NCBI GenBank assembly: GCA_010084195.1
Contig: RGPS01000028.1
Location: 1-40,264, forward strand
Reading direction: 5' to 3'
DNA: 40,264 nt
Origin: Terriglobia bacterium
Lineage (GTDB): Bacteria > Acidobacteriota > Terriglobia > Bryobacterales > Bryobacteraceae
Shown here piece by piece: positions 16,751 through 24,350 of the stretch (the stretch's first letter is position 1; the number at the start of each line of letters is the position of its first letter). The position numbers and the translations under genes are program-made. Below the pieces are notes generated by a model. That model saw only the letters and a list, made by a program, of their open reading frames with translations. It ran no database searches and was not told the origin of the DNA.

Positions 16751-17941
16751 TCAGGCATGCAGTTGGAGCGCCGGGTGTCTCCGGGCACGCAGCTCGGCCA
16801 TCATCGCCCGGACCGCGAGAAACTCGATGCCTGCCGAGGATTTCCACGATCGATCTCCCGAGTGCAGCACAATTCGGCGCTCTGCTTCCACATCGTCACA
16901 GGCGATATGAAAGCCGCGGGAGGGCGTCGCTGCGGAACTGTGTTTCACTTCAATCGCCCAGCGGCGGTCCGGTGTCAGTTCCAGCATCAGGTCAATCTCC
17001 GCGCCCGCTGAAGTCCGGTAATACCAAGGCTTTACGCCCTGCCCGGCAGCCGAAATACACTGCTGGATCACGAACCCTTCCCAACTCGCGCCCATTGCCA
17101 CATGCCCCAGGACATCCCGTATGGTTGGCAGGTGAAGCAGGGAATGGACGATGCCACTGTCCCGCCAGTAGATCTTCGGGGCCTTGGTCAGTCGCTTGCC
17201 GACATTCACATACCAGGGCTGCAGGCGGCGCAGCAGCATCAGGTCACACAGTGTATCCACATGTGCCGTGATGGTGTGCGGACTCAGGCCCAAACTTGCC
17301 GCCATAATCGAGGCGTTGAACGGGCCACCCTGGGCCGTCGCCAGCATCATCCAAAGACGCCCGAGTGTTTGCGCAGGGGTGCGAACGCCCAGACTGGGTA
17401 AGTCGCGCTCCCGGTATTGGGTCAGGAAGTGGTCGCGCCAGAGCATGCTGCTGCGGTCAGAACCGGCCAGCAGACTCTCCGGGAAACCGCCGCGGAGCCA
17501 AAGGGTGGCGATGTCATGGTCTGGCGTCTCGTCTGCCAGCAGAGGCGGCAGGTCCAGATACGCCATCCTGCCCGCGAGACTTTCAGAGGTCTCCCGCATG
17601 ATCTCCCGGGACGAAGAGCCAAGCAGCAGAAACTGGCCCTTTCGGAAGCCCGCTTCCCGTCGGTCATCAATCAGGCTGCGTAAAGCCGGGAAGATCTCCG
17701 GTGTTCTCTGGACCTCATCGATGATGACAAGGCGGCCCTGTAGCGGGGTTAAAGATGGCAGAGGATCAGCCAGTGCCTGGCGATCCGCCGGCCTTTCCAT
17801 GTCGAAGTAGAGGCCGTCGCGGTCTCTGGCAACTGCTTTCGCCAATGTGGTCTTGCCAACCTGGCGGGGTCCCAGTAAGGCTACTGATGGGAATTCTCCA
17901 AGCAGGTCAAGGACTTCGGCGATGTCGTGCCTCTCAAGCAT
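16751..17941 (-). CDS. AAA+ ATPase with DUF4143 domain
   Basis: Encodes 396 residues. Walker A GPRQVGKTT (24-32), Walker B LVIIDE (71-76), and a sensor stretch GSSSREIMRETSESLAGRM, which together are the AAA_14 module. Residues from about 190 onward form the DUF4143 part: a winged-helix-like ALGLSPHTITAHVDTLCDL and a nuclease-like GAEIDLMLEL...WAIEVKHS arrangement, reminiscent of a PD-(D/E)xK core (D and E-V-K). The role of this widespread family is not established; it behaves like an accessory, frequently transferred gene. Two large palindromes lie immediately upstream, the nearer one touching the start codon. An AAGG abuts the ATG with no spacing, so initiation may be weak or leaderless. 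Confidence 0.88.
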   Translation of the reverse strand: MLERHDIAEVLDLLGEFPSVALLGPRQVGKTTLAKAVARDRDGLYFDMERPADRQALADPLPSLTPLQGRLVIIDEVQRTPEIFPALRSLIDDRREAGFRKGQFLLLGSSSREIMRETSESLAGRMAYLDLPPLLADETPDHDIATLWLRGGFPESLLAGSDRSSMLWRDHFLTQYRERDLPSLGVRTPAQTLGRLWMMLATAQGGPFNASIMAASLGLSPHTITAHVDTLCDLMLLRRLQPWYVNVGKRLTKAPKIYWRDSGIVHSLLHLPTIRDVLGHVAMGASWEGFVIQQCISAAGQGVKPWYYRTSAGAEIDLMLELTPDRRWAIEVKHSSAATPSRGFHIACDDVEAERRIVLHSGDRSWKSSAGIEFLAVRAMMAELRARRHPALQLHA

Positions 17942-17980
17942 CCTTGTATTTTAGCGTTACCAACGCCAATATGCAAGGAT
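17940..17980. promoter_or_regulatory. Palindrome 1 upstream of the DUF4143 ATPase
   Basis: A 41-bp imperfect palindrome with nested arms: outer ATCCTTGTA/TGCAAGGAT (8 of 9 bases pair) and inner GCGTT-ACC-AACGC (perfect). It overlaps the ATPase start codon. It shares both arm sequences with palindrome 2, in the arrangement expected of a duplicated operator or of two structured leader elements. Autoregulation of the ATPase gene is inference. Confidence 0.6.
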
Positions 17981-18000
17981 ACTTGGAGCGTACTCTCTGG

Positions 18001-18049
18001 TTTTATCCTTGCAAATCGGCGTTACTAACGCTAATTTACAAGGATAAAA
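18001..18049. promoter_or_regulatory. Palindrome 2 upstream of the DUF4143 ATPase
   Basis: A 49-bp near-perfect palindrome centred on 18025. The outer arms TTTTATCCTTG/CAAGGATAAAA are perfect, and the inner GCGTTA-C-TAACGC is perfect; 21 of 24 base pairs match overall. It lies between the korB stop (18053) and palindrome 1, about 20 bases apart from the latter. It could serve as operator, as a folded RNA element at the 3' end of the kor operon, or both; there is no T tract typical of an intrinsic terminator. Confidence 0.6.
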
Positions 18050-18052
18050 TCT

Positions 18053-19102
18053 CTAGCGGAAGCTGCCCATCAGGCGTTCCAGAGCTGCGGAACCGGGGCA
18101 AAGCTTGTCAAACGGAACATTCACCAGGGCAGTCTGCGGCGACCCCGCCATTTCGTGCATGTCCGGGACGCCCTCATCGGCAAACAGGACGCCGGTTACG
18201 ATCTGGCCCGGGTGTTCCCGCAGGTACTTGACCGCAGCCGCACGGTCCGTCACATCGTAGTTATCCGGCACGCGCGTAAAGTTCAGCACGCTGCCGTCAT
18301 GCATCCGAATGCTGGTGGACCCGACTGGGCCAATACTGCCCACGATCTCCGTAGCGGGCGGCACAAAATCAGATTCCGTTGCCGCGTGCGTTGCCCCGCG
18401 AGAGTATTTGTAGCTCTTGGTGGACCCTTCATGGTCGTTAAATGTAACGCAGGGGGATATCACGTCCACCAGCGCAAAACCACGATGTGCAATCGCCGCC
18501 TTCAGGATCGGTATCAACTGCTCTTTGTCACCCGAGAAACTGCGCGCCACAAACGTGGCACCAATGCTGAGCGCCAACTGGATCGGATCGATGGGTGACA
18601 TCACGTTCGCCTCACCCTTCTTGCTCTTCGAACCCACGTCGGTGGAAGCCGAGAATTGACCCTTCGTCAAACCATACACGCCGTTATTTTCCAGCACGTA
18701 CAGCATGTTGAGGTTCCGACGAATGGCATGGCACAGGTGGCCGATACCGATCGACAGCGAGTCCCCGTCGCCGGAGACACCAACGTAAGTGAGTTCCCGG
18801 TTCGCCGCACTGGCTCCGGTCGCGATAGCGGGCATACGACCGTGGGCGGAATTGAAACCGTGCGCGCCGCTTACGAAGTAGGTGGGGGTCTTCGAAGAGC
18901 AACCAATACCGCTCATCTTCGCCAGGCGATGAGGCGGCGTCGAGAGTTCCCAGAGGGCCTTGATTATCGCAGCGGTAATCGAGTCGTGGCCGCAACCGGC
19001 GCACAACGTCGACATGGTTCCTTCGTAGTCACGAATCGTCAGGCCAATCGCGTTCTTCGCAAGGCTCGGGTGTCCAACAAGAGGTTTAGCTATAGATGGC
19101 AT
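18053..19102 (-). CDS. korB: 2-oxoacid:ferredoxin oxidoreductase, beta subunit
   Basis: Encodes 349 residues. TPP-binding features are clear: TLCAGCGHDSITAAIIKAL near the N-terminus, GIGCSSKTPTYF, and GDGDSLSIGIGH with the closing LENNGVYGLTKGQ. The closest functional group is 2-oxoglutarate:ferredoxin oxidoreductase (KorB), with a related 2-oxoacid as an alternative. The subunit binds thiamine diphosphate and one [4Fe-4S] cluster and passes two electrons to ferredoxin. It overlaps the alpha-subunit gene by 17 bp and is the last gene of a three-gene operon with a GltD-like flavoprotein. Two palindromes follow. Confidence 0.88.
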   Translation of the reverse strand: MPSIAKPLVGHPSLAKNAIGLTIRDYEGTMSTLCAGCGHDSITAAIIKALWELSTPPHRLAKMSGIGCSSKTPTYFVSGAHGFNSAHGRMPAIATGASAANRELTYVGVSGDGDSLSIGIGHLCHAIRRNLNMLYVLENNGVYGLTKGQFSASTDVGSKSKKGEANVMSPIDPIQLALSIGATFVARSFSGDKEQLIPILKAAIAHRGFALVDVISPCVTFNDHEGSTKSYKYSRGATHAATESDFVPPATEIVGSIGPVGSTSIRMHDGSVLNFTRVPDNYDVTDRAAAVKYLREHPGQIVTGVLFADEGVPDMHEMAGSPQTALVNVPFDKLCPGSAALERLMGSFR

Positions 19103-20897
19103 TGAGTTCCTCCACGTTTACAGCAATAGCGTCGAGAACGTTCTTGGCGCTCAGCGGGAAGCCCGAATACACCAGAATCGGGCGGATCTTATCTTTGGGC
19201 ACCGGGGTTTCCAGAGTCAGCAGCGAGCACAACTGGGCGTCGCGATTCTGCTCCACCACATAGCAGTAGTCGTGGTCGGCCAGGAATACCTCCACTTCGG
19301 CAGTGAACGGGAAGGCCTTGATCCGCATGTAATCCATGGGGCGACCCATCTCTTCCAGAATGTCGAGAGCTTCGCGTACTGCCGGGTCACAACCACCAAT
19401 GGTGATCATGCCAATCTTCGCCCCCGCCCTCTTCTCAATCACGGGTGCCGGAACATAGAGAGCGGCTTCCTTGTGCTTGAGCAGGAGCCGGTCCATGACT
19501 TCCTGGTACTCATCCGGGACCTCGGTGTAGCCACCGAACTTGTTATGGCCGGAACCACGGGTGAAGAACGCGCCCTTAGAGTGAACCCCAGGCAGCGTCC
19601 GTGCCGGAATTGCCGTACCTTCTTCCGGCAGGTACCGGAAGAACTTGTTCATCTTCTCCAGTTGTTCCGCTGTCAGTACTTTGCCGCGGTCCGGAACGTA
19701 AGCATCGTCCCACTTCAGCTTCGGCGTCACCCAGTCATTCATGCCGATATCGAGGTCGGACAGCAGGAATACAGGCGTCTGGAACCGCTCCGACAGATCG
19801 AAGCATTTCGGGGCCATCTCAAAACACTCTGCCGGACTGGAGGGGAACAGCAGGATGTGTTTCGTGTCACCATGCGAGGCATAGGCACAGATCAAAATAT
19901 CGCCTTGCTGCGTCCGCGTCGGCATACCCGTGGAGGGGCCGACACGCTGCACATCAATAATCACGGCCGGAATCTCGGCGTAGTAAGCCAGACCCAGCAA
20001 TTCGTTCATCAGCGAAACGCCCGGACCCGCCGTGGAGGTGAACGCACGAGCGCCATTCCACGAAGCCCCGATCACCATCCCGATAGCGGCCAGTTCGTCT
20101 TCCGCCTGCAGGAACATATAGTTGCTGGCACCCGTTTCCGGGTCTTTGCGGTACTTGTCGGCAAAGGCCTTGAAGTTATCCATTACCGACGTGGCCGGGG
20201 TAATCGGATACCAGGCCGCTACGGTCGCGCCGCCATAAATGCAGCCCAAAGCCGTCGCGGTGTTGCCATCGATCAGAATCTTGTCTTCATTGCCGTTCAT
20301 CTTCTCCAGATGGAACGGCAGCGGGAAGGCGTAGTTTTCCCGAATGTAATCGCCGCCCAGCTTCAGCGCCTTCACATTCGATTCCCTCATGCCCTTTTTC
20401 TTGCCGTACTTCTCTTCCAGAAGTTGCGACACGACGTCGGCATCAATATTGAGCAGCTCAATCAGAGCCCCCGCAGTGGCGATGTTCTTCATCAGAATCC
20501 GCTCGCGCGATTCCTTGAAGTTCTCGTTGCAGAGGCGGGCCAGCGGCACGCCAATGAACGTGACATCATCACGGTGCAGGTCGTCATCCAGCGGCCAGCT
20601 CGAATCGTACAGCACGTAGCTGCCGGTCCGAACTTCCTTGATGTCCCGCGCATACGTCTGCGCGTTCATCGCCACCATCAGGTCGTAATCGAGAGCCCGC
20701 GCAGTGTACCCCTTCGGGTTCACGCGGATCTCGTACCAGGTGGGAAGGCCCTGAATATTCGAGGGGAACAGGTTCTTGCCGGACACGGGCACGCCCATCC
20801 TGAAGATGGCCTGCATGATGAGGCTGTTGGCGCTGGCGGACCCTGTTCCGTTGACGTTCGCCAGTTTGATTGCAAAATCGTTGATGCGGCTACGCAT
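19086..20897 (-). CDS. korA: 2-oxoacid:ferredoxin oxidoreductase, fused gamma-alpha subunit
   Basis: Encodes 603 residues, the size of fused KorA proteins. The gamma domain is N-terminal (about 1-190, GTGSASANSLIMQAIFRMG). It is followed by the alpha domain with the pyrimidine-binding AAWYPITPATSV near residue 225 and EDELAAIGMVIGASWNGARA, then FTSTAGPGVSLMNELLG. The C-terminal domain contains IGMITIGGCDPAVREALDIL. Together with KorB it oxidatively decarboxylates a 2-oxoacid, most likely 2-oxoglutarate, to acyl-CoA with reduction of ferredoxin in the cytoplasm. It overlaps its neighbours on both sides (8 and 17 bp). Specificity cannot be read from the sequence with certainty. Confidence 0.88.
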   Translation of the reverse strand: MRSRINDFAIKLANVNGTGSASANSLIMQAIFRMGVPVSGKNLFPSNIQGLPTWYEIRVNPKGYTARALDYDLMVAMNAQTYARDIKEVRTGSYVLYDSSWPLDDDLHRDDVTFIGVPLARLCNENFKESRERILMKNIATAGALIELLNIDADVVSQLLEEKYGKKKGMRESNVKALKLGGDYIRENYAFPLPFHLEKMNGNEDKILIDGNTATALGCIYGGATVAAWYPITPATSVMDNFKAFADKYRKDPETGASNYMFLQAEDELAAIGMVIGASWNGARAFTSTAGPGVSLMNELLGLAYYAEIPAVIIDVQRVGPSTGMPTRTQQGDILICAYASHGDTKHILLFPSSPAECFEMAPKCFDLSERFQTPVFLLSDLDIGMNDWVTPKLKWDDAYVPDRGKVLTAEQLEKMNKFFRYLPEEGTAIPARTLPGVHSKGAFFTRGSGHNKFGGYTEVPDEYQEVMDRLLLKHKEAALYVPAPVIEKRAGAKIGMITIGGCDPAVREALDILEEMGRPMDYMRIKAFPFTAEVEVFLADHDYCYVVEQNRDAQLCSLLTLETPVPKDKIRPILVYSGFPLSAKNVLDAIAVNVEELNAIYS

Positions 20898-22692
20898 GGG
20901 TGAGTTCTAACTTAGTGGACGCCTGACCGGCGTAATTAATATTCAGCTGTGACTTCTGCATGTCCCATGCAGCAGTGGGGCAGCGTTCCGCACACAATCC
21001 GCAGTGCACACACAGGTCCTCGTCCTTCATCATGAGGCGACCGGTGTGGGGCAGGGGATCGGAGGCGAAAAGCTCCTGAGTGATATTCGTTGCCGGAGCT
21101 GACAGACGCAGGCGCATCTCATCTTCCGGACCATCCTTAGTGATCGTCAGGCACGAGAGAGGGCAGATGTCGATACAGGCATCGCACTCAATGCACTTGG
21201 CGGCTTTGAAAACTGTCTGGACGTCGCAGTTCAAACAACGCTGCACTTCGCGCGCCGTCTGTTCTGCCGTGAAGCCCAATTCGACTTCCACATGAAGATC
21301 TTCGAAGCGCTGCACCAGATCCACATGCTTCATCTTCTGGCGGCTCGCCGGGTTGTAATCGTTGTGGTAGCTCCACTCGCTCAGCCCCATCTTTTGGCTG
21401 ATCAGGTTGATACCAAACCCCAGGCGTTCTGCCACCGAAACACCCTGGCAGTGGTTGTCAATCGAAATCGCGGCCTGATGCCCGTGTTCCACAGCCCAGA
21501 TAATGTTCTTCGGGCCCCACGCCGCATCCCCACCAAAGAAGATGCCTGGCCGCGTGCACTCAAACGTGGTCTGGTCCACCTTCGGCATGCCCCATTTGTC
21601 GAACTCAATGCCGAGGTCGTGCTCAATCCAGGGGAACGCGTTATCCTGGCCGATCGCCAGAATCACGTCGTCGCAAGGCAAAATCACCGTGTCGATGACG
21701 GTAGACTTTTTCGCTTCGGCGTCCCATTCCAAGCGCTCAAACTCCATGCCGGTCAGCACGCCGTTTTCAATCACGAACCGCTTCGGCGCGTGGTTGATCA
21801 CGATTTCAATGTTCTCTTCTTCAGCGTCTTCCAGTTCCCACGGAGAAGCCTTGAAGTAAGCACGCGGGCGGCGCGCCATTACTTTCACGTCCTTGCCACC
21901 CAGACGTCGGGACGACCGGCAACAATCCATCGCCGTATTGCCCACGCCGATGATCAGAACCTTTTCGCCGATCTTATCGATGTGCCCGAAAGCCAGGCCG
22001 CCCAGCCAGTCGATACCAATATGGATGCGGTCCGATTCATTCCGCCCCGGCAGATCCAGGTCTTTGCCGCGAGGTGCCCCGGAACCCACGAAGATGGCGT
22101 CAAAGCCCTCGTCGAGGATGGCTTTCATGCTGGTCGCTGGCGTATTGTAGCGAATGTCAACGCCCATATCGAGGATCGAATTCACTTCGTCGGCCAACAC
22201 CTGTTCCGGCAGGCGGAACGAAGGGATGTTCGTCCGCATCAATCCGCCCGGCTTGTCGTACCGCTCCAGAATCGTGATCGAGTATCCGTGCGGCATCAGG
22301 TCGTTGGCAACCGTCAGGGATGATGGCCCCGCGCCGATACACGCGATGCGCTTGCCGTTCTTAACGGCTGGTGCTTTAGGCAGTCGTTCGCTGATATCGC
22401 CCTTATGGTCGGACGCTACGCGCTTCAGGCGGCAGATTGCCACCGGCGTTTCTTCGCCCGACGGACTCGGCAGACGACTGCGGCGACACGCAGGTTCGCA
22501 GGGTCGGTCGCAGGTTCGCCCCAGAACAGCAGGGAACACATTCGACTCGCGATTCAGCATGTAGGCGTCAGTAAAACGCCCCTGCGCAATCAACCGGATG
22601 TACTCGGGAACATTTGTATGTGCGGGGCAAGCCCACTGGCAATCGACTACCTTATGGAAGTAGTCAGGATTGCTGGTATCTGATGCGTGCAT
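20890..22692 (-). CDS. GltD-like NAD(P)/FAD iron-sulfur oxidoreductase with ferredoxin domain
   Basis: Encodes 600 residues. The N-terminal cysteine-rich Fer4_20-type domain (CQWACPAHTNVPEYI, then GRTCDRPCEPACRR) is followed by an FAD Rossmann motif CIGAGPSSLTVANDL, the NAD(P) Rossmann motif VLIIGVGNTAMDCCRSSRRL, and EHGHQAAISIDNHCQG near the end of the flavoprotein part. The C-terminus holds CLNCDVQ and two [4Fe-4S] motifs, CIECDACIDICP and CVHCGLCAERCP. It resembles the glutamate synthase small subunit and NfnB families. It overlaps korA by 8 bp, so it most likely exchanges electrons between NAD(P)H and the ferredoxin used by KorAB. The direction of flow is inference. Confidence 0.9.
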   Translation of the reverse strand: MHASDTSNPDYFHKVVDCQWACPAHTNVPEYIRLIAQGRFTDAYMLNRESNVFPAVLGRTCDRPCEPACRRSRLPSPSGEETPVAICRLKRVASDHKGDISERLPKAPAVKNGKRIACIGAGPSSLTVANDLMPHGYSITILERYDKPGGLMRTNIPSFRLPEQVLADEVNSILDMGVDIRYNTPATSMKAILDEGFDAIFVGSGAPRGKDLDLPGRNESDRIHIGIDWLGGLAFGHIDKIGEKVLIIGVGNTAMDCCRSSRRLGGKDVKVMARRPRAYFKASPWELEDAEEENIEIVINHAPKRFVIENGVLTGMEFERLEWDAEAKKSTVIDTVILPCDDVILAIGQDNAFPWIEHDLGIEFDKWGMPKVDQTTFECTRPGIFFGGDAAWGPKNIIWAVEHGHQAAISIDNHCQGVSVAERLGFGINLISQKMGLSEWSYHNDYNPASRQKMKHVDLVQRFEDLHVEVELGFTAEQTAREVQRCLNCDVQTVFKAAKCIECDACIDICPLSCLTITKDGPEDEMRLRLSAPATNITQELFASDPLPHTGRLMMKDEDLCVHCGLCAERCPTAAWDMQKSQLNINYAGQASTKLELTHA

Positions 22693-22855
22693 TCAGTCTT
22701 TATCCACCTGGAAAGCCCTGAAGGGCGGCAGCGGCCCACCTGGGCCCCATTCATTCAGAGCAATTCTATCGAACTGGTTACGATGAAGCCGTTCTGCGGC
22801 TCCGAGGGTTGCCCCGACAACGCCTAACAGTGGCGCGCGATTGTATAGTAAGTGT

Positions 22856-23083
22856 ATGGCAGCTTTGATTTCGACCACCGTCCGCCTGGCCCCGGAAGAT
22901 GTTCGGGCCTTGAAATTGGCACGTGCCGACGGCCTGTCTTCCTCGGACCTCCTTCGCAAGGGACTACGCGTTGTGGCCTCTCGCTACTACTCCGGCAGAC
23001 GGGCACCTTCAACGCTCTTGTTTGAATCCACCAATGCCAAACTTGGAGACGAGTCCGAGCTTTTCGCGGAGCTCGAAGTTTGA
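22856..23083 (+). CDS. VapB-like antitoxin
   Basis: Encodes 75 residues. The N-terminal ISTTVRLAPEDVRALKLARA resembles a ribbon-helix-helix DNA-binding domain (one strand followed by two helices), and an acidic tail (ESELFAELEV) would contact the toxin. The ATG at 22856 is preferred over an in-frame TTG at 22841 because it starts right at the strand; the upstream TATAGT-like sequence would otherwise lie in the coding part. It overlaps the PIN-domain gene by 4 bp, the usual antitoxin-first order. Autoregulation by the VapBC complex is typical for the family. Confidence 0.78.
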   Translation: MAALISTTVRLAPEDVRALKLARADGLSSSDLLRKGLRVVASRYYSGRRAPSTLLFESTNAKLGDESELFAELEV

Positions 23084-23511
23084 GTCCTCCGGTTATTGCC
23101 GACACCGGTGGGCTCCTGCGTGCGTTGGCGAGAACCCCGGAGGGCACGGCCAGCTTTCCGGATTACCAGGCTGTCCTGGTCACTGCGGCGGCGGTTGTCG
23201 TTCCAGGCCTTGTTCTGGCCGAGGTCGACTATTTCCTGCGCAACGAGCGGAAAGTTATGCGGAAGCTGATTGCCGAGATCTTTGACCCGGCGACTCGGTA
23301 TGAATATGAAGTTCCGTTACCTGCCGATATTGCCCGGGCCCTGGAACTTGATGCAAAATACGCTCAACTCGACCTCGGGCTGGTTGACGGGACGGTAGCG
23401 GCGGTCGCCGAGCGTCGCAAAATCTACCGCATCCTGACAAGCGACCGCCGCGATTTCAGTTCGCTCCGAGTTGGCCCGCGCCTGAATCAATCGCTTGAGT
23501 TGTTGCCCTGA
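23080..23511 (+). CDS. PIN-domain toxin (VapC family)
   Basis: Encodes 143 residues, starting with TTG in a TTGA overlap with the antitoxin stop. The PIN active-site acidic residues are seen as D8 (VIADTGGLLRAL), E48 (LVLAEVDYFL), D103 (LGLVDGTVAAVAE) and D122 (ILTSDRRDF). VapC toxins are site-specific ribonucleases that cut tRNA or rRNA. The length and motif spacing are normal, so the toxin looks intact. It is followed by a 60-base convergent gap before the zinc-finger gene. Confidence 0.85.
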   Translation: MSPPVIADTGGLLRALARTPEGTASFPDYQAVLVTAAAVVVPGLVLAEVDYFLRNERKVMRKLIAEIFDPATRYEYEVPLPADIARALELDAKYAQLDLGLVDGTVAAVAERRKIYRILTSDRRDFSSLRVGPRLNQSLELLP

Positions 23512-23571
23512 AGTCCTGACTGTCAGGCTGATCTCGGTCCCTAACTTGCCAAGCTGCAGTGGCACGTTACG

Positions 23572-24033
23572 TCAGTGCGCCTTGTTGAAATGGTGCCCGA
23601 GGTTATCGCGTTTCAGGGTTACATTGCAGACGGGACAAAGAACGAAATCCGAGAATTGTTTGTCGAACAGGAATCCTCGTTTCGCTCCAAAGGAGCGTTC
23701 AACGTGACGGAGGTCGATGTGGCTCTGTAGGTCATCCGCCCACAGCACTCTCCGACACTTGCAGCAGCACACCCTACCGGCTTCGATTGGCCGACTGTCC
23801 ATCTCCAGCCCGTACCGGGTTGGCTCCGTATGTGCCGTCTTTCTGTGGCGCTCCAAGTTCGATTCATCTGAAAATCCGATAGAGCACAATGCGCAGACAA
23901 AACGGAAGACTGTCTCGCCAACTGCGAGGCTTGGTTTTGATTCACCGAGGTATCCTCTGCCGTCGCAGCGCCAACAACTCGCATTTTCGCCCCGGCAGCT
24001 ACATTCCCTGCGCTGATTCGGTCCTGTAGGCAT
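23572..24033 (-). CDS. Small protein with three C2H2 zinc fingers
   Basis: Encodes 153 residues. Three eukaryote-style fingers are visible: C47-x2-C50-x12-H63-x4-H68, C90-x2-C93-x11-H105-x4-H110 and C133-x2-C136-x11-H148-x4-H153, the last ending the protein. Before them, residues 11-28 contain C11-S-C13-RGENAS-C20-WR-C23-DGRGY, a further zinc-knuckle-like cluster. Bacterial C2H2 proteins are rare; Ros/MucR has a single finger. Short bacterial proteins combining a CxC...CxxC knuckle with C2H2 repeats exist, but I know of no assigned function. It could bind nucleic acid or proteins. The neighbour upstream is a stub of an AAA ATPase, so it may be a relic of an accessory module. Confidence 0.6.
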   Translation of the reverse strand: MPTGPNQRRECSCRGENASCWRCDGRGYLGESKPSLAVGETVFRFVCALCSIGFSDESNLERHRKTAHTEPTRYGLEMDSRPIEAGRVCCCKCRRVLWADDLQSHIDLRHVERSFGAKRGFLFDKQFSDFVLCPVCNVTLKRDNLGHHFNKAH

Positions 24034-24078
24034 ACGAGTAATTCTCCAGCGGCATTCTGGCTCGTGGAATCCTCGATT

Positions 24079-24255
24079 TCACAGTCGCAGGAACGCCGCA
24101 AACCACGGATCGGCGCGAAACATCGCCTGAAACACGGGGGCCTCGCCCATCCCCGCATGTAGTCTCGGCATGCCGCTGAAGGTCCCTCGCGGTAAGCTCC
24201 ACTCAAGGTTTTTGATCGATCTGAGATTATCGATAATGATCCGACGGGTGTACAT
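24079..24255 (-). pseudogene. Stub of an AAA ATPase (RecF/OLD-like N-terminus)
   Basis: 58 residues from the ATG at 24255. The first 22 (MYTRRIIIDNLRSIKNLEWS and the next two) match the entry strand-helix of SMC/RecF-type AAA ATPases, where a Walker A motif normally follows within about 20 residues. Here the text changes to unrelated sequence (GMPRLHAGMGEAPVFQAMF) and stops at 24079-24081 with no Walker A. This looks like a deletion remnant, and the start of a once larger accessory system is a reasonable reading. The remaining intergenic sequence from 24034 to 24350 contains no other gene that I can support. Confidence 0.4.
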
Positions 24256-24350
24256 GGCTCGACGCCAATATCGCACGTATCACGCTGTGTGGTTTGGCGC
24301 ATTTCACCGGCCATCGAAACCACTTCGATATGATCTCGGGTAACAAATTA

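Noticed and set aside
19272..20903. Long plus-strand open frame (about 540 codons) opposite korA
   Set aside because: It is the antisense of a well-supported gene; its translation is rich in R, H and Q with no recognisable motif, as expected for a GC-rich antisense frame.
22841..22855. TTG start for the first VapB antitoxin
   Set aside because: The extra five residues precede the ribbon strand and the region looks like a promoter (TATAGT); the ATG at 22856 fits better.
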